Assembly: GCA_030833905.1 (NCBI GenBank)
Contig: JAURGG010000003.1
Span: 1-62,858 of the forward strand
Direction: 5' to 3'
Origin: Schleiferiaceae bacterium
Lineage (GTDB): Bacteria; Bacteroidota; Bacteroidia; Flavobacteriales; Schleiferiaceae
DNA length: 62,858 nucleotides
Shown: positions 31,571 to 39,341 of the stretch, piece after piece
Layout of the letters: every line of letters starts with the position of its first letter
How positions within the stretch are numbered: position 1 is the stretch's first letter
Notes under the pieces: model-generated
Seen by the model: the letters and a program-made list of their open reading frames with translations, nothing else
Told to the model about the DNA's origin: nothing
Databases searched by the model: none
Translations under genes and position numbers: made by a program

Positions 31571-33466
31571 TTACTTCACCTCTTCAAAGTCGACGTCGGT
31601 CACGTCGTCGGCCGCATTGGCCGAACCTGCACCCGGTCCGCCGGCGCTTCCGCCGTCGGCGCCCTCTTGCTGGGCCTTGTACATCTCTTCAGAAGCGTTC
31701 TTCCAGGCCTCGTTGATCTGCTCCATCGCGGCGTCGATGGCGCTGATTTCTTGGCTGGCGTGGGCCTTCTTGAGGTTTTCGAGTGAAGCCTCAATGGCGC
31801 CCTTCTTGTCGCCGAGCTTGTCGCCAAACTCGCTGAGCTGCTTCTCGGTCTGAAAGATCATTTGGTCGGCGGCGTTTAGCTTGTCGACGCGCTCCTTGGC
31901 GAGCTTGTCGGAATCAGCATTGGCCTCGGCCTCCTTCTTCATCTTTTCGATTTCTTCTTGGCTTAGGCCTGAAGAAGCCTCGATGCGGATCTTCTGCTCC
32001 TTGCCAGTGGCCTTGTCCTTGGCGCTCACGTGCAGGATTCCGTTGGCGTCAATGTCGAACGTCACCTCGACCTGGGGTACGCCGCGGGGTGCAGGCGGAA
32101 TTCCGTCCAGGTGAAAACGTCCAATCGTCTTGTTGTCCTTGGCCATCGGGCGCTCGCCCTGCAGAATGTGAATTTCTACGCTGGGCTGGTTGTCGCTGGC
32201 CGTGCTGAACACCTCTGACTTCTTGGTCGGAATGGTCGTGTTCGACTCGATCAAGCGGGTCATGACGCCGCCCATCGTCTCGATTCCGAGCGAAAGCGGA
32301 GTAACGTCAAGCAGCAGTACGTCCTTGACGTCGCCGGCCAAAACACCACCCTGGATGGCGGCACCGATGGCTACGACTTCGTCGGGGTTGACGCCCTTGT
32401 TGGGCTCCTTGCCGAAGAACTTCTTGACGGCCTCTTGAATCGCGGGAATGCGGGTTGAACCGCCCACCATGATTACCTCGTCGATGTCGCTGGTGCTGAG
32501 GCCCGCGTTCTTGAGGGCGCTCTTGCAGGGATCGATCGTGCGGTCGACTAGGTCAGCCACAAGGCGCTCAAACTCCGCGCGGCTGAGGTTGCGCACGATG
32601 TGCTTGGGTCCGCTGGCCGTGGCCGTGATGTACGGAAGGTTGATTTCGGTTGCATTGGTGCTCGAAAGCTCAATCTTAGCCTTCTCGGCAGCCTCTTTCA
32701 AGCGCTGAAGGGCCATCGCATCTTGGCGCAGGTCGATGCCTTCTTCGGACTTGAATCCGTCGGCCAACCAGTTGATGATGCGGTCGTCGAAGTCGTCACC
32801 ACCAAGGTGGGTATCGCCGTCGGTTGACTTCACTTCAAAGACGCCGTCGCCGAGCTCGAGGACCGACACGTCGTGGGTTCCGCCACCGCAGTCAAACACG
32901 ACAATCTTCATGTCGCGGTTCATCTTGTCGATGCCGTAGGCCAAAGCGGCTGCGGTGGGCTCGTTGATGATGCGGCGCACCTTGAGTCCGGCGATTTCGC
33001 CTGCTTCTTTGGTAGCCTGACGCTGGGCGTCGTTAAAGTATGCCGGAACCGTGATGACGGCCTCGTCAACCGTGGTTCCGAGGTAGTCCTCAGCAGTCTT
33101 CTTCATTTTCTGAAGAATCATGGCCGAAATCTCTTGCGGAGTGTAGGCGCGGTCGTCAATCTGAACGCGGGGCGTATTGTTGTCGCCCTTCACTACTTTG
33201 TACGGAACACGACCCACTTCCTTCTCACTGTTGGAGTAGGACTCGCCCATAAAGCGCTTGATCGAAAAGATCGTTTTAGTAGGGTTGGTGATCGCCTGGC
33301 GCTTCGCGGGGTCGCCCACTTTGCGCTCGCCTCCGTCCACAAATCCGACTACCGAGGGCGTCGTGCGCTTGCCTTCTGAGTTCGGAATAACAACGGGCTC
33401 ATTGCCCTCCATAACGGCGACACAGGAGTTGGTTGTTCCGAGGTCGATACCGATAATTTTTCCCAT
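31571..33466 (-). CDS. dnaK: Chaperone DnaK (Hsp70)
   Basis: ATP-driven folding chaperone. 631 residues: nucleotide-binding domain from [18 protein letters not shown] (residues 3-20) through [13 protein letters not shown] and [18 protein letters not shown], linker [15 protein letters not shown], substrate-binding domain and a C-terminal lid ending in a Gly-rich tail and the acidic TDVDFEEVK. Complete. The start is placed at ATG 33466, where the family begins. It is a single-gene unit with its own terminator; DnaJ and GrpE are not adjacent. A perfect ten-base inverted repeat at 33542-33566, some 76 bases before the start, may be its heat-shock control element. Confidence 0.99.
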   Translation of the reverse strand: MGKIIGIDLGTTNSCVAVMEGNEPVVIPNSEGKRTTPSVVGFVDGGERKVGDPAKRQAITNPTKTIFSIKRFMGESYSNSEKEVGRVPYKVVKGDNNTPRVQIDDRAYTPQEISAMILQKMKKTAEDYLGTTVDEAVITVPAYFNDAQRQATKEAGEIAGLKVRRIINEPTAAALAYGIDKMNRDMKIVVFDCGGGTHDVSVLELGDGVFEVKSTDGDTHLGGDDFDDRIINWLADGFKSEEGIDLRQDAMALQRLKEAAEKAKIELSSTNATEINLPYITATASGPKHIVRNLSRAEFERLVADLVDRTIDPCKSALKNAGLSTSDIDEVIMVGGSTRIPAIQEAVKKFFGKEPNKGVNPDEVVAIGAAIQGGVLAGDVKDVLLLDVTPLSLGIETMGGVMTRLIESNTTIPTKKSEVFSTASDNQPSVEIHILQGERPMAKDNKTIGRFHLDGIPPAPRGVPQVEVTFDIDANGILHVSAKDKATGKEQKIRIEASSGLSQEEIEKMKKEAEANADSDKLAKERVDKLNAADQMIFQTEKQLSEFGDKLGDKKGAIEASLENLKKAHASQEISAIDAAMEQINEAWKNASEEMYKAQQEGADGGSAGGPGAGSANAADDVTDVDFEEVK

Positions 33467-33541
33467 GATTTGGAGTTCTTTGGTGTTGATTTGACCAAGA
33501 TTGGGCAAGCACTGTACCACTGGCTGCACGGGGGCGGAACC

Positions 33542-33566
33542 CTGCCAAATTCAGACAATTTGGCAG
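33542..33566. promoter_or_regulatory. Perfect inverted repeat upstream of dnaK
   Basis: CTGCCAAATT-CAGAC-AATTTGGCAG: ten-base perfect arms around five bases. It is unlike CIRCE (TTAGCACTC-N9-GAGTGCTAA). No T-run follows on either strand, so an operator is more likely than a terminator. Confidence 0.6.
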
Positions 33567-33572
33567 TGGCGC

Positions 33573-33601
33573 ACAAAAAAACCGCGCCGAATTGGCGCGG
33601 T
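33573..33601 (-). terminator. Terminator of the lipoprotein gene at 33629-34702
   Basis: Arms ACCGCGCC (33581-33588) and GGCGCGGT (33594-33601), followed on the reverse strand by a run of T (complement of the A-run at 33575-33581). Confidence 0.85.
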
Positions 33602-33628
33602 TCATGGCTTTAACTGGTTTGTACCGCG

Positions 33629-34702
33629 TCAGAAGCAGCGGTCCCAGAGGCGCTGGGGGCCGCAGGCGCAGGTGTCTCCACCTGAGGCGCGGGCAAACTG
33701 AAGGGCGCAGGTCAGCTTCGAATTGCCCAAGCTGTCAAGCGAAGGGTTCGATAGACCCAAGTACGGGCGGTAAATCGACGATTTGCTTCCGAAAATTCCG
33801 GCTCCGCCCTGAATGTTGGTGTAGAAAGGCGGGTCCTGGTTGATCGAATTCGAGGGCTGCGAGACTGAGATGTAGGTGGCGAGGTCGTCGCTGCCGGCGT
33901 TGAGGTAGAGCGCCATTCCGCGAAAGAAGCGCACGTTGCCGGTGGCGGGCGCGGGGATGCGCTCCTTCAAAAACGTATAGAACGTTTGGTAGTCGATGGT
34001 GTTGCTGATGAGTACGTTACCCGAAAGGGTTCCGCCCGTGATGTACGGAAGTGGGTAGCGCAGCGTGCGGCGCACCGAGTCGGCCTGGCGGCCCACCGGC
34101 ATCTCCATGTAGTGAAAGTCCACATAACCTTGATAGACACGGGCATTCTTGGCCTGGTACCACTCGAGCTTGTAGCCGTTTTTGGACGCAATCGCCAGCT
34201 TGAACGTACCGAAGTACCCTGGCGACTTGAGCTTGATGCTGTCGACACAGGGAGTGGTCGCCGAGGCCAGCACCGCCGCACCAGGAGCCTCACGCAAGGT
34301 CAGCTCGTAGCGGTAGTCGGTGCGGTTGGGCAGCTTTGAGAACCCTGGACGAATAAAACGGTAGACTTTGTGGCCCACCCCGGTAAAAAGGCCCGAGTCC
34401 TTGGGAATGTCGGTGGTCTCGGTGAAGTTCTCGGTAAAAATGAGGGCTCCGTTCGGGCCGAAGGCCTTGAGTTCGGCGACCAAGCTTGGGTAGTAGAGTG
34501 AGTCGGGGTGGTCAAATCCGCCCGCCGGCCCATTCTCGCCCAAGTAGCTGCGGCCGATGCGCACGTACTGCGTGTCGCTCTTGGGGTTGATGACGCCGTA
34601 GACCACCGGCACGCGCTCAAAGTCGGCGGTGACGTCAAGGGTGTTGTCGCAGCTGGCGAACACTAGGATTCCGAATAAAAAGAGGAGGGCGTGTCGAAAC
34701 AT
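33629..34702 (-). CDS. DUF4249-like lipoprotein
   Basis: 357 residues with signal peptide and lipobox VFASC (Cys about 17). The body is beta-rich, and near the C-terminus it has FYTNIQGGAGIFGS, matching the TNVVGGVGLVG element of the DUF4249 protein at 51258-52112, and the N-terminal VVYGVINPKSDTQYVRIGRSY fits the family opening. The C-terminus has a short Cys-rich end (DTCACGPQRLWDRC). DUF4249 lipoproteins normally pair with a TonB receptor; this one has none beside it. The ATG at 34702 is preferred since a TATCTTTG box lies six bases upstream. Function unknown. Confidence 0.75.
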   Translation of the reverse strand: MFRHALLFLFGILVFASCDNTLDVTADFERVPVVYGVINPKSDTQYVRIGRSYLGENGPAGGFDHPDSLYYPSLVAELKAFGPNGALIFTENFTETTDIPKDSGLFTGVGHKVYRFIRPGFSKLPNRTDYRYELTLREAPGAAVLASATTPCVDSIKLKSPGYFGTFKLAIASKNGYKLEWYQAKNARVYQGYVDFHYMEMPVGRQADSVRRTLRYPLPYITGGTLSGNVLISNTIDYQTFYTFLKERIPAPATGNVRFFRGMALYLNAGSDDLATYISVSQPSNSINQDPPFYTNIQGGAGIFGSKSSIYRPYLGLSNPSLDSLGNSKLTCALQFARASGGDTCACGPQRLWDRCF

Positions 34703-34708
34703 AGACGT

Positions 34709-34716
34709 CAAAGATA
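34709..34716 (-). promoter_or_regulatory. -7 box (TATCTTTG) of the lipoprotein gene
   Basis: Reverse-strand perfect TAnnTTTG, six bases before ATG 34702. Confidence 0.6.
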
Positions 34717-34735
34717 GCGAAGCAGGGCCCTCGCC

Positions 34736-34743
34736 TACCTTTG
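34736..34743 (+). promoter_or_regulatory. -7 box (TACCTTTG) of panB
   Basis: Perfect TAnnTTTG, four bases (CCCC) before ATG 34748. No TTG at -33. Confidence 0.65.
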
Positions 34744-34747
34744 CCCC

Positions 34748-35578
34748 ATGTCGACGCAAAAAAAGACCGGTCCAGAGTCCTTTAAGAAGGTGACCACGCA
34801 TTCACTTGCTGAATTGAAGCACAGCGGAATCAAAATTTCAATGCTCACCGCCTACGACTACACGTTCGCCAAGCTGGTGGATTCCGCGGGCGTTGACGTC
34901 ATTCTCGTCGGCGACTCTGCGAGCAACGTCATGGCCGGCCACGAGACGACCCTACCCATCACGCTCGACCAAATGATTTACCACGCGTCCAGCGTGGTGC
35001 GCGGCGTCGACCGCGCCCTAGTGGTGGTGGATTTGCCCTTCGGAAGCTACCAAGGCAACCCCAAAGAGGCGCTGAGTTCCGCGATTCGCATCATGAAGGA
35101 GTCGGGTGGCCATTCGGTGAAGCTCGAGGGAGGCAGCGAGGTTGCCGCCACCGTACTGCGTTTGGTTCAGTCGGGGATTCCGGTGATGGGCCACTTGGGG
35201 CTTACCCCCCAAAGCATTTACCAGTTCGGAACCTACGCGGTGCGCGCCAAAGAAGATGCCGAAGCCACCAAGCTTATCGAAGACGCCCTTGCCCTGCAAG
35301 AGGCCGGTTGCTTTGCCCTGGTTTTAGAAAAAATCCCGGCGGCCCTTGCTGCCAAGGTCACCAAGGCGCTGCGGATTCCGACCATCGGAATCGGCGCAGG
35401 TGCCGACGTCGACGGCCAAGTTTTGGTGCTTCACGACATGCTGGGTATGAACACCGAGTTCAATCCGCGCTTTTTGCGCCGCTACGCACAGTTGGGCGAA
35501 GTAATCCCGGCAGCGATTCGCCAGTACGTCGCCGATGTACGCGCCCACGACTTCCCGAACGACCAAGAACGCTACTGA
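34748..35578 (+). CDS. panB: 3-methyl-2-oxobutanoate hydroxymethyltransferase
   Basis: First committed step of pantothenate and coenzyme A synthesis: adds a hydroxymethyl group from methylene-tetrahydrofolate to alpha-ketoisovalerate. 276 residues, standard length. TIM-barrel signatures: [40 protein letters not shown] with the metal-binding Asp, [18 protein letters not shown], and [21 protein letters not shown]. It starts a two-gene unit with the pseudouridine synthase (TGATG overlap). Confidence 0.98.
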   Translation: MSTQKKTGPESFKKVTTHSLAELKHSGIKISMLTAYDYTFAKLVDSAGVDVILVGDSASNVMAGHETTLPITLDQMIYHASSVVRGVDRALVVVDLPFGSYQGNPKEALSSAIRIMKESGGHSVKLEGGSEVAATVLRLVQSGIPVMGHLGLTPQSIYQFGTYAVRAKEDAEATKLIEDALALQEAGCFALVLEKIPAALAAKVTKALRIPTIGIGAGADVDGQVLVLHDMLGMNTEFNPRFLRRYAQLGEVIPAAIRQYVADVRAHDFPNDQERY

Positions 35579-36234
35579 TGGCGAGCCCCCGCGTTCTCTG
35601 GGAAGACAACCATCTTCTGATTGTGTTCAAGCCCGCCGGCCTGCTGGTTCAGGGCGACGAAACGGGTGACCCCACCCTACTCGACTGGGCCGCCGAAGAC
35701 GTGGCGCGCCGCTTTGGCAAGCCGGGCAAGGCGTTTATTGGGCTTCCGCACCGCCTTGACCGCCCGACCAGCGGAATCGTCGTGCTCTGCAAAACGTCCA
35801 AGTCACTGGCCCGCATGAACGCGCTGTTTGCCGACCGCGGAATCAAAAAAACCTACCAGTGCCTCGTCGAGGGCCACCCCGCCGAGCCCGAAGCCCGACT
35901 CGAGCACATGCTCTGGCGCGACGGAGTGAAAAAGAAGTCGTTTGTCTCGACCCGCAAGGACGCCCAGCGCGCCGTGCTGCACTACAAGGTTCTTGCCGCA
36001 GGCGACCGCTACACCCGCGTCGAAGTTGACCTTGAGACCGGTCGCCACCACCAGATCCGCTGCCAGATGCAAGCCATCGGCCACCCGATCAAGGGCGACC
36101 TGAAGTACGGCGGCAAACGGCCGAACCCCGACGGCGGAATCGACCTTTGCGCCCAGCGCATCCAGTTCGAGCATCCGGTCAGCAAAGCCCCGATCGACGT
36201 GTCGGTCGAGCCGGAGTTTTCGATCTCGTTCTAG
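35578..36234 (+). CDS. RluA family pseudouridine synthase
   Basis: 218-residue RNA uridine isomerase. Starts VLWEDNHLLIVFKPAGLLVQ; the catalytic Asp is in HRLDRPTSGIVVLCKT (about residue 62), followed by KTYQCLVEGH and LETGRHHQIRCQM, the typical RluA-family trio. There is no N-terminal S4 domain, so it is nearer to TruC/RluA than to RluC or RluD; the target RNA is unknown. The ATG at 35578 overlaps the panB stop as TGATG. Stops of this gene and the convergent mazF-like gene overlap by four bases. Confidence 0.9.
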   Translation: MASPRVLWEDNHLLIVFKPAGLLVQGDETGDPTLLDWAAEDVARRFGKPGKAFIGLPHRLDRPTSGIVVLCKTSKSLARMNALFADRGIKKTYQCLVEGHPAEPEARLEHMLWRDGVKKKSFVSTRKDAQRAVLHYKVLAAGDRYTRVEVDLETGRHHQIRCQMQAIGHPIKGDLKYGGKRPNPDGGIDLCAQRIQFEHPVSKAPIDVSVEPEFSISF

Positions 36235-36566
36235 TACTTTAAGATTTTAGCGACGGTTTGGTGGACGACGTCCATCACTTCGGGATCTACGCACCCGAGT
36301 CGCTGCACCAGGCGCGACCGATCCAAGCTGCGCAGATGAACGACCAGCACTTCGCTGGTCACCGCCAATCCATTTTCGGTCGAAGGCTGAAGCTGCGGAT
36401 TGCCCGCATAACCGTGCAGTTTCGACGTCAGGGGGCATACCCAAACCACATTGAGGTGGGCGTTCATTAAGTTGCCGCTCACCACCAGCACGGGGCGAAA
36501 GCCTGCTTGCTCACTGCCGCGCACGGGATTGAGGTCTGCCGTCCAAAGCTCACCCTGGACGGCCAT
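36231..36566 (-). CDS. MazF/PemK-family endoribonuclease toxin
   Basis: 111 residues from ATG 36566. The MazF fold is visible in QGELWTADLNPVRGSEQAG, FRPVLVVSGNLMN (RPVLVVS core), WVCPLTSKLHG and VLVVHLRSLDRSRL. Such toxins cut mRNA at short motifs when freed from the antitoxin. It lies downstream of an RHH-type antitoxin gene and overlaps its end by 17 bases, the usual antitoxin-first order. All core residues look intact, so I regard it as active. Convergent with the pseudouridine synthase gene. Confidence 0.92.
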   Translation of the reverse strand: MAVQGELWTADLNPVRGSEQAGFRPVLVVSGNLMNAHLNVVWVCPLTSKLHGYAGNPQLQPSTENGLAVTSEVLVVHLRSLDRSRLVQRLGCVDPEVMDVVHQTVAKILKY

Positions 36567-36795
36567 CACCGAGCTGCTCAAGGTAGGCGACCATTCCCTC
36601 TTCGGCGACCTGCAGCGTGTCGGGATCTTGTGCCATTCGCTGGTACGACGCCCGAAATTCGGCCTTGTCTAACTGTTCGAGGTAAATGCGCAGGGCCCGC
36701 TCAATGAAGCGGTTGCGCGGAAGCCCGTACGCCTCAGCCCGCTGAGCGAGGTCGCGCAGCAGGTCGTCGGGCAAGCTGGTAGTGAAGGCTGGCAT
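36550..36795 (-). CDS. Ribbon-helix-helix antitoxin partner of the MazF-type toxin
   Basis: 81 residues. MPAFTTSLPDDLLRDLAQRA and YGLPRNRFIERALRIYLEQL form a ribbon-helix-helix DNA-binding domain (residues 3-45); the charged C-terminal part (about 50-81) would mask the toxin. This is the RHH-MazF pairing, not an AbrB-type MazE. A TACTTTTG box lies four bases before the ATG and two palindromes lie 27-49 bases upstream, fitting autoregulation by the complex. Confidence 0.88.
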   Translation of the reverse strand: MPAFTTSLPDDLLRDLAQRAEAYGLPRNRFIERALRIYLEQLDKAEFRASYQRMAQDPDTLQVAEEGMVAYLEQLGDGRPG

Positions 36796-36799
36796 AGGC

Positions 36800-36807
36800 C
36801 AAAAGTA
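36800..36807 (-). promoter_or_regulatory. -7 box (TACTTTTG) of the toxin-antitoxin operon
   Basis: Reverse-strand perfect TAnnTTTG, four bases (GCCT) before ATG 36795. Confidence 0.6.
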
Positions 36808-36821
36808 CAGTGAATTGTATT

Positions 36822-36844
36822 CGTACGTACGTTTTATACGTATA
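36822..36844. promoter_or_regulatory. Two palindromes, candidate operator of the toxin-antitoxin operon
   Basis: CGTACGTACG (36822-36831) and TATACGTATA (36835-36844), 13 bases centre to centre. They fall in the -25 to -50 region of the antitoxin gene, where an RHH antitoxin would bind. Confidence 0.5.
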
Positions 36845-36880
36845 CAAATGCTTCAACGAGTACCGAAGCCCGAACCTGCG

Positions 36881-36888
36881 TATCTTCG
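36881..36888 (+). promoter_or_regulatory. -7 box (TATCTTCG) of the NlpC/P60 gene
   Basis: One mismatch to TAnnTTTG; ends four bases (GGGC) before ATG 36893. Confidence 0.5.
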
Positions 36889-36892
36889 GGGC

Positions 36893-37663
36893 ATGTTCGG
36901 CAGCTTTCCGTTCAGCCTCACCCCGATGCGCCGCGAACCCGCGCACCGCAGCGAAATGGTCAATCAAGGCCTATTCGGTGAAGTGTTTGAAATCCTAGGC
37001 CACGAGCGCGAATGGAGCCACATTCGCCTCGGACACGACGGCTATGAGGGCTGGGTCCTCACCCAGCAAACGGCTGAACTCAGTCGCGAATCCTACCGCA
37101 GCCAACTCGACCGACCCCAACCCGTGGTCGCCAGTGCCGTCGACCTCGTCGACCACTTGCAGCCCATGAAGAGCCGCACCGTGGTCGCGGGATCCTTTCT
37201 GCCCTACCTCGATGGCGACCAGCTCGAACTCGCCGATGAGTCCTACGCCTACCAAGGCCCGTTGGCCGACCTAAACCCTTCGCGCGACGGAATCGTTCGC
37301 CACGCGTTCACATTTTTGAACGCCCCCTACCTCTGGGGTGGCCGCAGCGCCTTTGGGATCGACTGCAGCGGACTTACCCAAGTTTCCTTCCGCATGTCGG
37401 GAATCAACCTTTTGCGCGACGCCCACCAGCAGGCCAACCAGGGCCAGGCCGTCGACTTTCTCGAAGAGGCGCTCGAGGGGGACCTTGCCTTTTTTGACAA
37501 CGAAGAGGGCCGAATCACCCACGTCGGAATTGTGCTAAGTGAGCACCGAATTCTGCACGCCAGCGGTTCTGTGCGCGTCGATGCCCTCGACCCCAGCGGA
37601 ATCTACAACGCCGACCTCGGACGCCACACCCACCGGCTCCGCATTATTAAACGTTTTATTTAG
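36893..37663 (+). CDS. NlpC/P60 family peptidoglycan endopeptidase with SH3-like region
   Basis: 256 residues. The N-terminal part (1-125) contains a bacterial SH3-like segment (GEVFEILGHEREWSHIRL, DGYEGWVLTQQ), and the C-terminal part (about 130-256) is a C40 cysteine peptidase: YLWGGRSAFGIDCSGLTQ with the catalytic Cys (about 161), ITHVGIVL with His (about 209), and RILHASG with the third residue. This is the dipeptidyl-peptidase VI/YkfC layout that cleaves gamma-D-Glu-diamino acid bonds in murein peptides. No signal peptide is seen, so it may recycle cytosolic muropeptides. The ATG at 36893 is favoured by the box four bases upstream. One base separates it from the MFS gene. Confidence 0.9.
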   Translation: MFGSFPFSLTPMRREPAHRSEMVNQGLFGEVFEILGHEREWSHIRLGHDGYEGWVLTQQTAELSRESYRSQLDRPQPVVASAVDLVDHLQPMKSRTVVAGSFLPYLDGDQLELADESYAYQGPLADLNPSRDGIVRHAFTFLNAPYLWGGRSAFGIDCSGLTQVSFRMSGINLLRDAHQQANQGQAVDFLEEALEGDLAFFDNEEGRITHVGIVLSEHRILHASGSVRVDALDPSGIYNADLGRHTHRLRIIKRFI

Positions 37664-37664
37664 G

Positions 37665-38876
37665 ATGCCGACCCAAAGCGTGTGGCGCAGCGCCGCCGTC
37701 TGGGTCGCCGCCTTGGGCTACTTCGTCGACATTTACGACTTGCTGCTGTTCAGCATTGTTCGGGTTCCGTCGCTCGACGACCTCGGCGTCGCAAATTCGT
37801 TTGAAAGCGGCCTACTCATCATCAACGTCCAAATGTTTGGGCTGATGCTTGGCGGAATCCTTTGGGGCGTCCTCGGCGACCGCCTGGGCCGCACCCGCGT
37901 GCTCTTCATGTCGATTTTGATTTATTCCGCGGGAAACCTCGCCAACGGCTTCGTTCAAAACGAACTGCAGTACGCCATCGTGCGGTTTTTGGCCGGAATT
38001 GGCCTAGCCGGCGAGCTCGGCGCGGGCATCACCTTGGTCAGCGAACTGCTCCCAGCCGCTAAGCGCGGAATCGGCACCTCACTCGTCGCGGGAATCGGGC
38101 TTCTGGGTGCTGTCGCTGCGTTTTTTGTTGCCCAAGCCGTGGAATGGCGCACCGCCTACTTCATCGGTGGTGGAATGGGCCTAAGCCTGCTGCTGCTGCG
38201 GCTTAAAGTGCTGGATTCCGGACTCTTTCACCAAACCGTAGCGCGCACCGACGTGGTGCGGGGAAGCCTATTTCAGCTGTTTCGCACCCGTGAACGCAGC
38301 ATGCGCTACCTGCGCAGCGTCCTGATCGGCCTCCCGACCTGGTTTGTCATCGGAATCCTCGTGAGCTTCAGCCGCGAATTCGCCGTGCACCTTGGCATCA
38401 CCGAGGCAATTGATCCGGGCCGCGGAATCCTTTACGCCTACGCCGCGATTTCTGCGGGCGACATCCTCATTGGTTTACTGAGTCAAGCGCTTAAGTCGCG
38501 CAAAAAAGCGCTGTATGTGTTTTACGCGATTACGGCGTTGGGCATGCTTCGCTTTTTCACGGCGTCTTCGGCTGAGCAGCTGTACTGGGCCTGTGGAATC
38601 ATGGGCTTTGGCACCGGATTCTGGGCGCTTTTTGTAACGGTGGGCGCCGAAAACTTTGGCACCAACCTGCGGGCCACTGCCGCCACGACGATTCCCAACA
38701 TGGTTCGCGGATCGCTGAACCTTATCTCAGCGCTGTTTTTGTGGCTTACTGCCAAGGCCGGCTACCTCGAGGGCGGAATCCTGACCGCCGTGATCGTCTT
38801 TGCCGTCACCCTTTGGGCTGCAGCAGGCTTGACCGAGACCTTTGGACGTGATCTTGATTTTGTCGAAAAGGACTGA
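37665..38876 (+). CDS. Major facilitator superfamily transporter
   Basis: 403 residues, 12 predicted membrane helices. MFS marks: WGVLGDRLGRTRVLFMS (the loop 2-3 motif A, about 65-81) and RFLAGIGLAGELGAGITLVSE on helices 4-5, which resembles the metabolite:H+ symporter (sugar or aromatic acid) branch. The start is taken as ATG 37665, one base after the peptidase stop; co-transcription with a murein-peptide hydrolase makes a peptide or amino-sugar substrate conceivable, but no specific substrate can be read. Confidence 0.85.
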   Translation: MPTQSVWRSAAVWVAALGYFVDIYDLLLFSIVRVPSLDDLGVANSFESGLLIINVQMFGLMLGGILWGVLGDRLGRTRVLFMSILIYSAGNLANGFVQNELQYAIVRFLAGIGLAGELGAGITLVSELLPAAKRGIGTSLVAGIGLLGAVAAFFVAQAVEWRTAYFIGGGMGLSLLLLRLKVLDSGLFHQTVARTDVVRGSLFQLFRTRERSMRYLRSVLIGLPTWFVIGILVSFSREFAVHLGITEAIDPGRGILYAYAAISAGDILIGLLSQALKSRKKALYVFYAITALGMLRFFTASSAEQLYWACGIMGFGTGFWALFVTVGAENFGTNLRATAATTIPNMVRGSLNLISALFLWLTAKAGYLEGGILTAVIVFAVTLWAAAGLTETFGRDLDFVEKD

Positions 38877-38887
38877 GTTCCGCCCGG

Positions 38888-39307
38888 TTAACGCCGCTTT
38901 TTAGGCGTCTGAAGCTGAATCACCACCTCTTGGAGCGAGTCCGCGCGGCGCTGGGCCTTGAGCATTTTGCGCTCTGCGGCTAAGCGTTCGAGGCGCCACA
39001 CGTCGCGCTGGGTGGCGTTCTTGAGCACGCGCTCCTGAAGCGAATCCGCGCGCAGCTGGGCCAACTGAAGCTCGTCAGCCTTGCGTTCAAGCTCGCGGGC
39101 GAGTTCTACCGACGCTTTTTCAGACTGTTCGCCCCAGTTTTCAATGGCATAAAGGCTGTCGCGCACGGCGAGCACGCGCACATGGGCTGAAGCGCTGTCC
39201 GCCCGAAGGCGATCCACCACTGCCACCTGGCGTTCAACGGCCTGCTTCGGCACGACACACGACGCGACCGCTACCGCGGCCAAACTGAGAAGAATTACGC
39301 TTCGCAC
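38888..39307 (-). CDS. Small coiled-coil lipoprotein, unknown function
   Basis: 139 residues starting with GTG. Signal peptide with lipobox AVASC (Cys17), then an almost unbroken helical region of heptad character rich in Arg, Glu, Ala and Leu, with a repeated LRADS or RRADS word at about 34, 83 and 120 (spacing 37-49). Ends in a basic KKRR. Probably a periplasm-facing lipid-anchored coiled coil; no family recognised. The GTG start is supported by a TACCTTTA box exactly four bases before it, the same spacing as ATG genes nearby. Confidence 0.75.
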   Translation of the reverse strand: MRSVILLSLAAVAVASCVVPKQAVERQVAVVDRLRADSASAHVRVLAVRDSLYAIENWGEQSEKASVELARELERKADELQLAQLRADSLQERVLKNATQRDVWRLERLAAERKMLKAQRRADSLQEVVIQLQTPKKRR

Positions 39308-39311
39308 GGCC

Positions 39312-39319
39312 TAAAGGTA
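39312..39319 (-). promoter_or_regulatory. -7 box (TACCTTTA) of the coiled-coil lipoprotein
   Basis: Reverse strand; one mismatch; four bases (GGCC) before the GTG start at 39307. Confidence 0.5.
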
Positions 39320-39329
39320 GGGCGCATCG

Positions 39330-39337
39330 TACCTTCG
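39330..39337 (+). promoter_or_regulatory. -7 box (TACCTTCG) of mnmH-selD
   Basis: One mismatch to TAnnTTTG; four bases (CTCA) before ATG 39342. Ten bases separate it from the divergent box. Confidence 0.5.
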
Positions 39338-39341
39338 CTCA

